Source: Gracilariopsis chorda
Lineage: Eukaryota; Rhodophyta; Florideophyceae; Gracilariales; Gracilariaceae
DNA length: 64,000 nucleotides
Reading direction: 5' to 3'
Assembly (NCBI GenBank): GCA_003194525.1
Contig: NBIV01000140.1
Coordinates: 144,529 to 208,528 of the forward strand
Made by a program: the position numbers and the translations under genes. Below are positions 10,523 through 24,454 of the stretch, one piece after another. Every line of letters starts with the position of its first letter. Positions within the stretch are counted from its first letter, which is position 1. Under the pieces are notes generated by a model. It was not told where the DNA came from, did not search any database, and saw nothing but the letters and a program-made list of their open reading frames with translations.

Positions 10523-10563
10523 GGCGCTGCCCAGCTTCCAGCATGGAAGCTGAGCATAGCGCC
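10523..10563 (+). other. Two-tier hairpin, unit 2
   Basis: Identical to 701-741, both arm pairs perfect. Confidence 0.6.
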
Positions 10564-10760
10564 TGCATAAATGCACACCTCTCGCACTTGTGGCTTCACC
10601 GCTTTGGGGAGAGGTAGGAAGGAACTTGCACACCCGAAATGCTCAGTGGCTCGTTCGTCCGCATTGCATCCACCTTTCGCTGAAAAACGCGCACCCCCGA
10701 CATCATCTTTTCTTGCGCAACACAAATGTTGAAAAAAACGCATTCCTTGGTTTCCACAAA

Positions 10761-11380
10761 TGCCCCCAAAACCAATTGCTTTCGCCCTCTCGCACAATAT
10801 GCGTTAACATGCCCGCATTGCGTTGTTTTAGCAAATGTAGCAAAACCAAAGCGCTTTCGCAGTTTTGTACAATGTGCAAAAAAAATCTGCGCTTTGCTTG
10901 CTCTCACCTAAACGGCCCAAAACGAAGTGCTTTGGCATATTGCTACAATTTGTGAAAACATACACGGATTGCTAGGTTGTGGTAAATGTGCCCAAAACCA
11001 AGCGCTTTGCATCATTTGCACAATATGCGTAAACATACGCAAAATATTTGCTTTGTGCAAATGTGTCCTAACCAAAGCGCCGTTTTACATTTGTACAATG
11101 TGCCAAATATTCACAGGTTGCTTGGTGTCTGCCAAGCTGCCCAAAACCAAGCGCTTTCCCAAATTCTGCGAATGAAACAAAAAACATTCCCCGCGCTTGG
11201 TCTACGAAACGATGACTAAAACCAAGCGCATGGAGCATGCGACCAAACCTTGCAAAGCCAGCTCAGAAAGCATCATTCCAAAGCCTACAACACGCACATA
11301 TGCGCGTGCCGGTATTTTCAAGACCTCCCTACAAGGTTCTGACTAATCATGGCTAAAACCAAGCGCTGGGGCGCCCTGTA
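10761..11380 (+). repeat. Degenerate ~75-bp satellite, unit 2
   Basis: Same repeats as 940-1560, with almost no base changes, so the satellite was copied with the unit and has not expanded or contracted independently. Confidence 0.8.
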
Positions 11381-11716
11381 TTGGTGGGCTAAATCTTCAA
11401 AAATGGGCTCAATTACGCTACTTACACGACATGCACGCGGCACGTGCCATATGTGCCTCAAATCAAGGGCAAACGGCGATGTTAAAACCTAATTTTTTGA
11501 AGTACGCGCTTGGTTTTCGTCGGACCCAAGCATTCTATAAATACTAGCCAGGTTTTTTGAGGTCAAGCGTTTGTTTCATGACCGGCGCACAACGCTTCGT
11601 CATCCACTGAAGGCATCAAAAAGGTAGATACACCGATTTCACCACTCATTCAACGTTTTGCGTCAGAACCAAGCCCTTGCTGACACCCCTGACAACCAAG
11701 CGCAAACCCAACCTTA

Positions 11717-11945
11717 CGGCCAACACTACTATAAGGAAACATGGAAGCCGCTATACCAGTATGCTACAGTAAATTATATCTGGCTGGCAATCAGAGATCA
11801 ATGGCCCTACGCAAAGATCCATTCCGAAGGCAAAACGGTAGCCAAGACGATAATCTCAAGCAAAGACCACAGAACAGGGATAGGACTAGAAGAAGAATCC
11901 AGCAATGACATCCAACACAGCCCCCGAGACGCGCAGGTCCTCTGA
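11717..11945 (+). repeat. Upstream PLE-flanking repeat, unit 2
   Basis: Copy of 1896-2124. It pairs with 14602-14731 as a direct repeat around the PLE. Confidence 0.65.
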
Positions 11946-12012
11946 GTCCTCCGAGTGCTTGAAGGCCTAGCTGTCACAGCTGTACTACGTAGAGCAGTGC
12001 GTAGAATAGGTC

Positions 12013-12020
12013 TATATAAG
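12013..12020 (+). promoter_or_regulatory. Candidate PLE TATA box, unit 2
   Basis: TATATAAG, equivalent of 2192-2199, 277 bases before the PLE ATG at 12290. Confidence 0.5.
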
Positions 12021-12289
12021 GAACTTTCACCCAGCAAATCCCTTCTCCACTCATCTCTCCTCACCACCAACCGGGGCACTGAAGAGTCCTAAAAACGAAG
12101 GCGCTTTGCGTATTTCGATTTTGTAAGCCTCAAGCCGTCTCTCGTACCCCTTCTATCCTCTCTTTCTCATCCCCCTTTTCTGTCCCTTTCCCACCTCTCA
12201 CCGCGAGTGACCCGGCATATCCCCACCATACATTTCAACCAAAAAAATACCTTAAGAGGGACAGTTGCCGTCGTCGATCTCTTCTCAAC

Positions 12290-14632
12290 ATGGCTCCAGG
12301 AACCCGGTCTTCTTCAAATGCCACTTCAAATGATGGGCTATACAGTTGAGTCGAGGAGCACCTCCACACCGTCACTGCAACCCTTGGCAAAGAGATTGAA
12401 GACGTCGAGAAGAAGATCGCCTCACGCCGCGTCGTTTTGCATCAACATATTGAACATCGACGAAATGGAACGCTGCCGAAAGGAATTGTGGCGCCACGAA
12501 TGCCGCAGTTCCCAGCGACCATGGCAAATGAATTCCGTGGGACGTTTGACACCCTTGCTGAGCAGTTCAACAAAAGCGTCGTGGACGTATCCATCGAACT
12601 ATGGAACTAGGAACTAACTTAGTTACAGGCCGAGAAAGAACAGATCATCAAAGACACTCGAGAAAAAGTCCATGAGGCGCTTATCTATGCCGCAGGACTC
12701 CTTGATGATGTACAACCCTTTGGGATCACTAGTCTGGTCCAATGCTACATGACTAGCTTTCTAGCTCAACTGAAAGAGCAGAAAAGCAGCGGACCTCCTG
12801 AAGAATGCTGCTGCCGAGGCCGATGAACTGGAGGCTCCTCAGGGACTTGATTGGCTGGACAAAGATGTTCAGTCAATGAAGAAGAAGATAGCCGTTCTTC
12901 GCTCTGGTACGGCATAGGCTACCTGTAAAGGGAATAAAAAACCCCCAGCGGAGGGCAAGAAAACCCCTAAACCGGGAGATGGGAAAGCAAAAGCCGTACA
13001 GGCAAAGAAGAACAAGTCGAAAAAAGGCAAGGCGCTACAGAAAGGGGCGCCAAAGCAAATTAAACCGTTCAAGACCACGGAAACCCGGTTCTTCCATCAT
13101 CAATGAAGTGAAGTTCAACACCCCTATTGTTATACGCATCGAAGAGATATCGTACTGTGTACGAAGAGTTCTCTTCGCTGGTAGTGGGTTCGCTATAAGG
13201 AATTCACTCCAAGAATGCCTCGAGGAAGCAATATCAAAGCTCCCAGGAAAACTGGAAAGAACGGGAAAAGTGCTTCCTATACCTACCTCATTAATGGGCA
13301 TGAGGGACCTGAGAAAGGTTGCAGAGTTGGTGAGGTCAGCAAGGAAGCCCAGAACCCTTTCTAACATTTTAAAGAAAGGGTTCACACACATCTGGAATAA
13401 GGAATGGATTGGCAAGGAAGCAGAACAGAATCTTGGTCTTGTGCTTATGCACAGAAAGGTATACTCCAGACTCATCGAGTCGGAGTTAAGCAAGGGTGTA
13501 CTTTCTGAAGTGAAATCATTCCACTTTGAGCAGAATTTCAGTAACCTTGCAAGGTTTCCCAGAAGCGGAACGCTACCTCCATTGGACTGGAAAAGCATCC
13601 TTGATGAGGCCAAGGAATGCAATAGCCCCAATTCACTGTACATCCTTCCGCAGATTCACAAGGCTACACTTGGAAGCAAGCTAATAACAGCTCCATGCTC
13701 GTTTGTATGCAGCAGTTTATCAAGAAGGCTTAGCTCCATCCTGAATGTTGTACAGAAAATCAAGGTGATAAATGTCAACAGCAAACAGGTCGTACGCCAA
13801 CTGGAATAACTATACGTGCCAAGGTACTGCGTCTTTGTCACATAAGATGTGGAGCAATGTTACCCCAACATCGACATCAAGGATGCGCGTAAAACCTTGG
13901 TGGAGTACTTGCCGGATATCTTTCAAACCCAGAACATCTTCCGGGCTCGTCCCCAGACTAATTATGAAGAACAACTTCATAACGGTTAGCGGAAAGATAC
14001 TGAAGCAAGAAACAGATACAGCAACTGGTACAGCAGTGGCACTAGCCTTCACAAACATATATCTGTACTTAAACTTCTCGCGAATCTTCAAAACATTTGC
14101 CAACAGGATCATCTTCCAAAGACGTAACGTTGATGATGGATTAATGATCCTAAGGTACATGGATTCTGCCCTAACGATTATGGAATTCCTTAATGCTTGC
14201 ACAAACCTCTCTCTAACGTATGAGATGAGCACTGAAAGGGCAGTTTTCTTGGACCTCGAGATATACAAAGGAGAACGATTCCGAAAGGAAAATAAGTTGG
14301 ATCTCATGGTGTACACAAAACCCATATCCAAGTTCCTTTATCTCCATGGCACATCTGATCATCCGGAACACGTCTTTACGGGTATTGTGAAAGGAGAAAT
14401 GATCAGATTTCTCCGGAACACGGACTCTTAGGACATATGCGAAAAGAAAGTAGCCTTTCTTTTCGGAACATTAGCCCAAAGCGGATACTCTGGAAGGTAC
14501 CTCAGAGACGCAATCCGATATGTAAGCAGCAAGGATAAAAATTCATATCTCCATGGAATTATGGATAAGGAAGAGTTCAATCGAGGCTCCTTTGTCACTT
14601 GCCAGTACCACCCCGAAGCCAAGAAACCATGA
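12290..14632 (+). pseudogene. Penelope-like reverse transcriptase, decayed, unit 2
   Basis: It carries the same stops, frameshifts, candidate intron (12587-12628) and NVDD motif as the unit 1 copy, and the RT open frames translate identically. A base added near 12955 in the lysine-rich region differs from unit 1. Identity of all breaks shows duplication after inactivation. Confidence 0.85.
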
Positions 14633-14731
14633 AAGCGGCAATACCAGTATGCTACGTTAAAGTACATCTGGCTGGCCACCTGAGATCAATTGCCCCACAA
14701 AAAATATCCACTCCAAAGGCCAAACGGTAGC
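14602..14731 (+). repeat. Downstream PLE-flanking repeat, unit 2
   Basis: Copy of 4780-4908 with one extra A in the CCCACAAAA tract. It ends at the G-run. Confidence 0.65.
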
Positions 14732-14767
14732 GGGGGGGGGGTTCAGCTCAGCCCGTAAGGGCTGAGC
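14732..14767 (+). other. G-run and hairpin, unit 2
   Basis: Ten G (14732-14741), then the same 9-bp hairpin with GTAA loop (14746-14767). Confidence 0.6.
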
Positions 14768-15216
14768 CACTATTTATTGTGGTCATTTTCCCAATGATTG
14801 AGCAACAGACTACACACTAACCTATATGCTTGCCAAATGAGGTGGGGAATGAGTAGGGAGGCTGTTCCTTGCTTGCCCCGGCGGGGATCCATTAGATTCC
14901 CGTACCTGTAGCAGGGCAGGTACAAAGTGTCAGTCAGGAGCCGCATGGTTGCGGGTGAGTTTCAAGTCTTCTCAAACGAGGCGTTTTCCAATCCACGAGC
15001 CGGGTGGTGCAGAGAGCGTTGAGGGAGAGAAGGTGTGGGAGTCGTCCAAAGTCTTGCGGTAGAGGTGAAATCAGAGTAAGCGTACCGGCTCTATGCTTCA
15101 TCTGTTGCCCTCGTTCCGCCCGGTTCCAACTCCGGGTCATCCAAATCAACGATCTTCAGCCTTGACGTGGCGGTTTGGCTGTTATAGCTTAGTTGGACAT
15201 CGTTGTAGCTATTTCT

Positions 15217-18126
15217 CTAATGGAGGTCACGAAGCGAAGCACACTTTTCCAGCACTTCATCAGCTTCCTTTTCCAGGGAGGGGGACCAAGAGTTTCGATC
15301 TAATAGGCGTCGCATATCGGGAACCAAGGCCCGAAGAGCATCTGTTCGAACAGGGAGCTTCGATAGATACCAAAGGACTCCTTGATGTACAGCCTTGCGA
15401 GAAAGGGTGCAGGACTTTAATAAACGAGCGAGGGTAGTCCAGGAGATAGGCGTAACACGCGCGCGACCCATATTAGCGAGATCAAACTCTTCCATATATA
15501 TCTTACGCTTCACGACCGTTTTGAAATCCGTCAACCCATCAATATCATCCGGGAGCTTCATCCGTTCCAGTTCCATTCGCACAGCTGGTATGTCCCTTGC
15601 CAGCTGCCAAGCGCGAGACGCACGCGCCCACAGTTCCGCTTTGTGTGGAGATTAATTGCGAGTTTCATGAGAAACAAGACGAAGAAGGCGGAAGCGAGCA
15701 GCGAGAGCAGCGATATGCACGCGACGGCGAGTTTGCAGGGAGGGCAACTTCGTCAATGCGCACGAGCGATCCAGATGAGAGGGGGCGACAGACACCCCAA
15801 GGATCCAGGCGTGAGCTTCCATTTCCAGTTTTTTCGATAGACTGGAGACCTCTGCAGTGAGCGGCTGTACAGGGAGGCAATACTCGAACAGCGAGAGTAT
15901 CTTTGTCCTGACGATATTAACCTTGCTCAGCACGGAGAGCGGGGAATCAGACGTGATGCAGCGAATCCGGCGCAGCCCGACTCTAGCCGAGTCGATTCTC
16001 TCCAAAAACCTCTGGGGAGTAGGCCCGCGGTGTGAGAAAGAAAACCACAGATAGCAAGCTTCTTCCACCACCTGTATAGGTTCCTGGCCCAGTAAGAAAG
16101 GTTCATGACCATTTCCGCATACGACGTAGGACTTGGAGGCATTCCATCGCATACCCATGATATTTGCCCAAGAGCTGCAAGCGTTGAGTTGCTTCATAAG
16201 AGTAGCATTGTCTTCAGCCAGTAAAGCGACATCATCCGCGAAATAACTAGACACACTCCTGGGGATCCGACACAGATATTCCAAGAATGTGTCCATAAAG
16301 ATATTAAAGAGATTCGGGCTGAGTGGATCGCCTTGGGGAACTCCAATGACCATAGTTGCCAAGACATTCGAGACTTGCTGCTTTGTCTTGATCCGAATTG
16401 GCGTTAAGAGAGCCGGGAGCATACGAGAAGTGTCAACTGGGAGACGGGCGGTACATAGATCCAGTAGTTTCCCGCGAGGCACCGGGTCATAGGCACTCTT
16501 CAAATCCAGAAACGCAGCGTTGGAGAAGCCTTCGCGCGCGCACTTAGCAGCGTAAGCAACTCCCAGCTCTGTGTTAGAGCCCTGGATGAAGCCCCATTGG
16601 TTGCGGTGGAAGAGGTACACTTCCGAGATGCAGTAGTGGAGAGCCTTCGTTATCACCTTTCGCAACACCGATAGCAGTGTGATTGGGCGGTAAATGGCAG
16701 GAAGGGTTGGGTCACCTTTCTTGTAGATGGGAGCCACAAAGCCAGAACGAAGGATGCGCGGGGTATAAGCGAGTCTGCCTACAGCCGTCCATAGTTCCAA
16801 GAGAGCGGTCGAAAAGAGTCCAGGCTCCAGTTTCAGAGCTTCCAAGTGGACAAAATCCGGTCCAGGAGACTTCTTCTTCTTTCCGCAGGTAATAGCCATT
16901 TCCAAATGCTTCTTTAAATATGGCGGTACTTCGAAATTCCCGACCGATACGATCGGTTCTTCATCAGGCTGGTGGGCCTGCAGGTGAGCTGTGAAGTCGT
17001 CAGGAGCGAGCTTCACGGGTTCGAGGTTAGATCCCTCGGAGCGTACAAGCCTGTTAAGCTTTGGGATAAGATCCTCAGGGGGACCTTCTTCAAGTTCATC
17101 CCGTTGTTGGTCGGCTATCCGGCGACGGTTTCTCCGGAACTTTCGCTTGATTTTGCGATCAAGAGCCTTGACCTTGGCACGCAGGTTGACTGACTGCGGT
17201 ACCATTTTGAGTAGTCGAGACCTTTCCTTCGCCATTAAGTCCAGTTCCCGGTTCCAGCCAGGCCTGTGACGAGCTGGTCTGGGAGAGATATTTCCTAACC
17301 AAGGCCGTAAGATGTCCTTAGCGAGCTCCAAAGTAGCAGATTCCAGAGCATCGGGTGATTCCACTGCTTGTAGCTGCGTGATGGCTGTCGAGAGATGCTT
17401 TTTGTAGGAACGCTTGGCTTCATCCTGGAGCTTGGGGTTGCTTAGGAGAGCCTGGGAGATATGATCCTTCAACGTATTTGATGTCGTTAGTGGGAAAAAG
17501 ACGAGCACTGGAGCATGATCCGATGGCCAAGAGCCTTCCAATACGCGTGGGACCGAGGCCGAGAGCCCTCGATACAAGAATATGTCCACCACGCTAGAGC
17601 CACGATGGGTGATGTAGGTGGGAGACTTCGGAGCGGCGATCATAAAACGGGACTGCATCATCCATTTCCAAAGCCGATTACCCTGAGGAGTCGTGATCTT
17701 GTCCCATCTGCTGTTACGGGCATTCAGGTCACCAACAATAATTGCAGATCCCCTACTCAGCCGCGTAACATCGAAGAGGAAAGATTGCATCTCTTCGGCG
17801 GAACACTGAGGCTTGACATACACACACAAGAAATTGACGGAGAGAAACGTACCAGCCAAGATCTGGTATGCACGAGTAGAGACTTCTTCTCGCTTCTTGA
17901 AGGCGCCATATTTCTTATAGAAAACAGCGACGCCTCCACCAAGTCGGGAGCGGTTGGGCGAAGAGTAGGCGTCCGCCGAATCATAGAACAGCGCTTCATC
18001 CTCGACAATCCTCCCTGCTGACCAAGTCTCCGTAAGACAGACAAGGTCAGACATGTTGAGCAGTGTTTTGACACTGCCCAGTTTGGGTGTGGTGCACCCA
18101 TTAATGTTGAAAGTGGTGATCAGCAT
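15217..18126 (-). pseudogene. LINE ORF2, unit 2
   Basis: 970-codon frame with the same TAA at codon 825 (15652-15654) as unit 1. Endonuclease and RT motifs are unchanged. Substitutions relative to unit 1 are few, for example Ala for Thr in VKLAPDDF near residue 374 and Glu for Gly near residue 197. Confidence 0.88.
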
Positions 18127-19554
18127 TCAGCGGAGGCCTCTTGGCGCGCTGGCAAGAGTTCCTTAGGCGGGTGTTCCTGGTCTTCTTCAACGCAGTGCGG
18201 TGGTTCCTGCATCCGAGAAGTGTCATGGCCTCACTGCGTGTTGAAGGTTCCGGCGAATCGAACTCGAGCGAGGGATGGGAGTCCTTTAGACCTTGAGCCT
18301 GCTTGGAGTACCACTCCTTCGCGGTGGGAGATCTTGAGCGGAGCGCACACCAATTCCAGCGACGATAACATGATTTGGCATAAGTTTCCACATTTGCTGG
18401 GCTTGATTTCGACCCAGTTGGATCAAAAGTCTCCAGGTGACGGCGGCGAAGAATGGCCATGGTCGAGGTGAGCCTGTGAACCAGGGGGCGGTGGCATAGA
18501 ACCTCCAAGATATTGTTTCCAATAAACGAAAGACCCACACCCGCCCATTTCGGAAGGGATAAAAGAAGCGCCTTCCTTAGAGCACCCAGAGGTCCCCTGG
18601 GTACATTGCCAAAATAAACCGCGACCAGGCTTGGTCGGGCATTTTGCTGGGCCGAGAGAACCCAGCAGCGGCTAGAACTTTCCTGGTGTCGGCGATCTTC
18701 GTCTTCGTCTGCTCGGGAAGCTTTTCCAGGGCAGGCTTAGCGGCGATTTCCGCCCAAGAGGGCTTAGAGGAATTGACGGTTTTGATTTTTCGACCTTCAT
18801 CGGCCGAGGCTGACGCCATTCACTTTGAAGCGACAGCAGGTGAAAGATACTCCTTGGGAGCAGGAGCAGCCGGCAGAGGTCTCGATTGCTTCACTCGGGC
18901 GGGCGCAGGTTCTGCTTCCGTCTTCTGTGATGCGATTTGGGCTTTGAGGGCCCTGATTTCTTCCTGTAGATCGTTGATAGTTTCCATAAAATGTCCACAT
19001 TGAGCCGTTAGTCCATTGTTTTCCAGTTCCAATTCTTCATAAGTCTTCTTCTTCTTAAGCTTCACGGCTGAGTCCAAAACATAGGACGTCGATGAGGCCA
19101 CGGATTCCAAGGGTTTGGGAGAATCGGCGTCCAAGATAGACGGTAAAGCGGGGAAAATAGAGGCCTTTGGTCCCTGCGGGGTGTTGGGGATCCGCCTTTG
19201 AAATCCTTGTGGTTTCCGAGGTGCGGTCGGGGCATCGGAGGCCTGAGGCTCTCGAGGAGGAGCGACTGTGGGAGCAGGGGCCTCCGCTGGCACTGATGTT
19301 GCAGCCAGAAGTGCATCAAGTCTGCCTCCGGTAATCTTCCTTTGACTAATGCGGCACTTCGCTATGAGACGGCCATGAGCAGACCCGTTAAGGGCAAGGA
19401 GCTTGGGCTTCTTGCAATAAGCAAAAGAAAGAAAGGTCTTCTTCCTCGTGAACTCTTCGGTAAACGCCCGTTTGCGGCTTTCGGGTGTTAGGGTCCCGGA
19501 ATCCTCAGAATCTTTGAAAACGGTGTGTCCACCTTTGGTAGCCGTATTTAACAA
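18120..19554 (-). pseudogene. LINE ORF1, broken, unit 2
   Basis: Four defects: the ATG is ACG (19543-19545, shared with unit 1), GGA to TGA at 18820-18822 (shared with unit 3), and two single-base deletions near 18650 and 18225 found only here. The coiled-coil and the YFGNVP / LSFIGNN domain are recognisable in separate frames. Confidence 0.85.
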
Positions 19555-20265
19555 AATGAGGGGCAGCCACGAAGTTCACAAAGTAGGTCCTTAGCCTGTG
19601 GTTGGCTGGGAGCGGTACACGTGGCTGTCAGCTCGCTGGAACCCGCCGGCGGCGCCGACGAAGACGACGGAGCGGTGGGTTGCGCGGGGAAGACGACGAC
19701 GGAACTCGCGAAGAACGAAACGTAGAAGCGATCCAGCCCGAGATAACGCCTATCAAGCGCGGTAGAACGGTAAAGCGGAGCAAGGCGCACAAGACGATGT
19801 GCCTTGGGATAGACGCGCACGTACGCGCGGGGTAGAAAGACGCCTCCGGAAGCAGCAGGATGCGCAGAGTGCGCACGCGAGAAAACGGAAGTTGACGTAG
19901 CTCGGGAACGAGACGCGCAATGCGCGCGGAGGCAACGTGAGCGGACGCGCAGCAAGTCCTTTGTTCGATGCAGACGACACCGCCTAGGACAGATTTAGGA
20001 GGGGAGTTTGGCTCTACCCGAACACTTATCTCTCTTCTACAACTTTAGTGTAGATCGATTTTGGAGGCGTAAGGGTCGCAGGCAGATATTCAAAGTGGGC
20101 GTGGCCTAGTCGTGTCGTTCACTTTTGGCTTAGTACCTAGTCACGCTAGAAGCGTTTTCGGTGTGGTCTGGTATTCGCTTGCGCCTAAAGGTCGCTAAAC
20201 GAGAGAGCACGGAGCTTGACGGGAAGGCCTGTTATATAATGCTGAAACGCCGCTCGGGGCGGCGG

Positions 20266-20276
20266 TTTTAGGGGGG
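20266..20276 (+). repeat. Telomeric seam, unit 3
   Basis: TTTTAGGGGGG, same context as 10444-10454. Confidence 0.65.
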
Positions 20277-20344
20277 AATGTGTCGTGTGCTTGTGGTGCA
20301 CAAGAATTGGTTGGATATGTTTTTGAATTGCACATTTTTTAATG

Positions 20345-20385
20345 GGCGCTGCCCAGCTTCCAGCATGGAAGCTGAGCATAGCGCC
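20345..20385 (+). other. Two-tier hairpin, unit 3
   Basis: Identical to 701-741. Confidence 0.6.
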
Positions 20386-20583
20386 TGCATAAATGCACAC
20401 CTCTCGCACTTGTGGCTTCACCGCTTTGGGGAGAGGTAGGAAGGAACTTGCACACCCGAAATGCTCAGTGGCTCGTTCGTCCGCATTGCATCCACCTTTC
20501 GCTGAAAAACGCGCACCCCCGACATCCTCTTTTCTTGCGCAACACAAATGTTGAAAAAAAACGCATTCCTTGGTTTCCACAAT

Positions 20584-21205
20584 TGCCCCCAAAACCAATT
20601 GCTTTCGCCCTCTCGCACAATATGCGTTAACATGCCCGCATTGCGTTGTTTTAGCAAATGTAGCAAAACCAAAGCGCTTTCGCAGTTTTGTACAATGTGC
20701 AAAAAAAATCTGCGCTTTGCTTGCTCTCACCTAAACGGCCCAAAACGAAGTGCTTTCGCATATTGCTACAATTTGTGAAAACATACACGGATTGCTAGGT
20801 TGTGGTAAATGTGCCCAAAACCAAGCGCTTTGCATCATTTGCACAATATGCGTAAACATACGCAAAATATTTGCTTTGTGCAAATGTGTCCTAAACAAAG
20901 CGCCGTTTTACATTTGTACAATGTGCCAAATATTCACAGGTTGCTTGGTGTCTGCCAAGCTGCCCAAAACCAAGCGCTTTCCCAAATTCTGCGAATGAAA
21001 CAAAAAACATTCCCCGCGCTTGGTCTACGAAACGATGACTAAAACCAAGCGCATGGAGCATGCGACCAAACCTTGCAAAGCCAGCTCAGAAAGCATCATT
21101 CCAAAGCCTACAACACGCACATATGCGCGCGCCGGTATTTTCAAGACCTCCCTACAAGGTTCTGACTAATCATGGCTAAAACCAAGCGCTGGGGCGCCCT
21201 GTATT
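20584..21205 (+). repeat. Degenerate ~75-bp satellite, unit 3
   Basis: Same repeats as 940-1560 with a few substitutions. Confidence 0.8.
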
Positions 21206-21539
21206 GGTGGGCTAAATCTTCAAAAATGGGCTCAATTACGCTACTTACACGACATGCACGCGGCACGTGCCATATTTGCCTCAAATCAAGGGCAAACGGC
21301 GATGTCAAAACCTAATTTTTTGAAGTACGCGCTTGGTTTTCGTCGGACCCAAGCATTCTATAAATACTAGCCAGGTTTTTTGAGGTCAAGCGTTTGTTTC
21401 ATGACCGGCGCACAACGCTTCGTCATCCACTGAAGGCATCAAAAACGTAGATACACCGATTTCACCACTCATTCAACGTTTTGCGTCAGAACCAAGCCCT
21501 TGCTGACACCCCTGACAACCAAGCGCAAACCCAACCTTA

Positions 21540-21768
21540 CGGCCAACACTACTATAAGGAAACATGGAAGCCGCTATACCAGTATGCTACAGTAAATTAT
21601 ATCTGGCTGGCAATCAGAGATCAATGGCCCTACGCAAAGATCCATTCCGAAGGCAAAACGGTAGCCAAGACGATAATCTCAAGCAAAGACCACAGAACAG
21701 GGATAGGACTAGAAGAAGAATCCAGCAATGACATCCAACACAGCCCCCGAGACGCGCAGGTCCTCTGA
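21540..21768 (+). repeat. Upstream PLE-flanking repeat, unit 3
   Basis: Copy of 1896-2124, pairing with 24423-24552. Confidence 0.65.
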
Positions 21769-21835
21769 GTCCTCCGAGTGCTTGAAGGCCTAGCTGTCAC
21801 AGCTGTACTACGTAGAGCAGTGCGTAGAATAGGTC

Positions 21836-21843
21836 TATATAAG
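21836..21843 (+). promoter_or_regulatory. Candidate PLE TATA box, unit 3
   Basis: TATATAAG, 276 bases before the PLE ATG at 22112. Confidence 0.5.
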
Positions 21844-22111
21844 GAACTTTCACCCAGCAAATCCCTTCTCCACTCATCTCTCCTCACCACCAACCGGGGC
21901 ACTGAAGAGTCCTAAAAACGAAGGCGCTTTGCGTATTTCGATTTTGTAAGCCTCAAGCCGTCTCTCGTACCCCTTCTATCCTCTCTTTCTCATCCCCCTT
22001 TTCTGTCCCTTTCCCACCTCTCACCGCGAGTGACCCGGCATATCCCCACCATACATTTCAACAAAAAAATACCTTAAGAGGGACAGTTGCCGTCGTCGAT
22101 CTCTTCTCAAC

Positions 22112-24454
22112 ATGGCTCCAGGAACCCGGTCTTCTTCAAATGCCACTTCAAATGATGGGCTATACAGTTGAGTCGAGGAGCACCTCCACACCGCCACTGC
22201 AACCCTTGGCAAAGAGATTGAAGACGTCGAGAAGAAGATCGCCTCACGCCGCGTCGTTTTGCATCAACATATTGAACATCGACGAAATGGAACGCTGCCG
22301 AAAGGAATTGTGGCGCCACGAATGCCGCAGTTCCCAGCGACCATGGCAAATGAATTCCGTGGGACGTTTGACACCCTTGCTGAGCAGTTCAACAAAAGCG
22401 TCGTGGACGTATCCATCGAACTATGGAACTAGGAACTAACTTAGTTACAGGCCGAGAAAGAACAGATCATCAAAGACACTCGAGAAAAAGTCCATGAGGC
22501 GCTTATCTATGCCGCAGGACTCCTTGATGATGTACAACCCTTTGGGATCCCTAGTCTGGTCCAATGCTACATGACTAGCTTTCTAGCTCAACTGAAAGAG
22601 CAGAAAAGCAGCGGACCTCCTGAAGAATGCTGCTGCCGAGGCCGATGAACTGGAGGCTCCTCAGGGACTTGATTGGCTGGACAAAGATGTTCAGTCAATG
22701 AAGAAGAAGATAGCCGTTCTTCGCTCTGGTACGGCATAGGCTACCTGTAAAGGGAATAAAAAACCCCCAGCGGAGGGCAAAAAAAACCCTAAACCGGGAG
22801 ATGGGAAAGCAAAAGCCGTACAGGCAAAGAAGAACAAGTCGAAAAAAGGCAAGGCGCTCCAGAAAGGGGCGCCAAAGCAAATTAAACCGTTCAAGACCAC
22901 GGAAACCCGGTTCTTCCATCATCAATGAAGTGAAGTTCAACACCCCTATTGTTATACGCATCGAAGACATATCGTACTGTGTACGAAGAGTTCTCTTCGC
23001 TGGTAGTGGGTTCGCTATAAGGAATTCACTCCAAGAATGCCTCGAGGAAGCAATATCAAAGCTCCCAGGAAAACTGGAAAGAACGGGAAAAGTGCTTCCT
23101 ATACCTACCTCATTAATGGGCATGAGGGACCTGAGAAAGGTTGCAGAGTTGGTGAGGTCAGCAAGGAAGCTCAGAACCCTTTCTAACATTTTAAAGAAAG
23201 GGTTCACACACATCTGGAATAAGGAATGGATTGGCAAGGAAGCAGAACAGAATCTTGGTCTTGTGCTTATGCACAGAAAGGTATACTCCAGACTCATCGA
23301 GTCGGAGTTAAGCAAGGGTGTACTTTCTGAAGTGAAATCATTCCACTTTGAGCAGAATTTCAGTAACCTTGCAAGGTTTCCCAGAAGCGGAACGCTACCT
23401 CCAATGGACTGGAAAAGCATCCTTGATGAGGCCAAGGAATGCAATAGCCCCAATTCACTGTACATCCTTCCGCAGATTCACAAGGCTACACTTGGAAGCA
23501 AGCTAATAACAGCTCCATGCTCGTTTGTATGCAGCAGTTTATCAAGAAGGCTTAGCTCCATCCTGAATGTTGTACAGAAAATCAAGGTGATAAATGTCAA
23601 CAGCAAACAGGTCGTACGCCAACTGGAATAACTATACGTGCCAAGGTACTGCGTCTTTGTCACATAAGATGTGGAGCAATGTTACCCCAACATCGACATC
23701 AAGGATGCGCGTAAAACCTTGGTGGAGTACTTGCCGGATATCTTTCAAACCCAGAACATCTTCCGGGCTCGTCCCCAGACTAATTATGAAGAACAACTTC
23801 ATAACGGTTAACGGAAAGATACTGAAGCAAGAAACAGGTACAGCAACTGGTACAGCGGTGGCACTAGCCTTCACAAACATATATCTGTACTTAAACTTCT
23901 CGCGAATCTTCAAAACATTTGCCAACAGGATCATCTTCCAAAGACGTAACGTTGATGATGGATTAATGATCCTAAGGTACATGGATTCTGCCCTAACGAT
24001 TATGGAATTCCTTAATGCTTGCACAAACCTCTCTCTAACGTATGAGATGAGCACTGAAAGGGCAGTTTTCTTGGACCTCGAGATAAACAAAGGAGAACGA
24101 TTCCGAAAGGAAAATAAGTTGGATCTCATGGTGTACACAAAACCCATATCCAAGTTCCTTTATCTCCATGGCACATATGATCATCCGGAACACGTCTTTA
24201 CGGGTATTGTGAAAGGAGAAATGATCAGATTTCTCCGGAACACGGACTCTTAGGACATATGCGAAAAGAAAGTAGCCTTTCTTTTCGGAACATTAGCCCA
24301 AAGCGGATACTCTGGAAGGTACCTCAGGGACGCAATCCGATATGTAAGCAGCAAGGATAAAAATTCATATCTCCATGGAAATATGGATAAGGAAGAGTTC
24401 AATCCAGGCTCCTTTGTCACTTGCCAGTACCACCCCGAAGCCAAGAAAACATGA
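22112..24454 (+). pseudogene. Penelope-like reverse transcriptase, decayed, unit 3
   Basis: It has the same major breaks and NVDD motif as units 1 and 2. It keeps a more family-like motif B (QETGTATGTAV, where the others have QETDTATGT), so this copy is nearer the ancestor at this position. Other private changes include TYDHPEH in the thumb and AAAAC before the final TGA. Confidence 0.85.

Larger units (their letters stand above)
14742..20265 (-). mobile_element. LINE, module B, unit 2
   Basis: Same layout as 4918-10443. The 5' CpG-rich region is 19555-20265. ORF1 here has extra damage, while ORF2 shares the unit 1 stop. Confidence 0.75.
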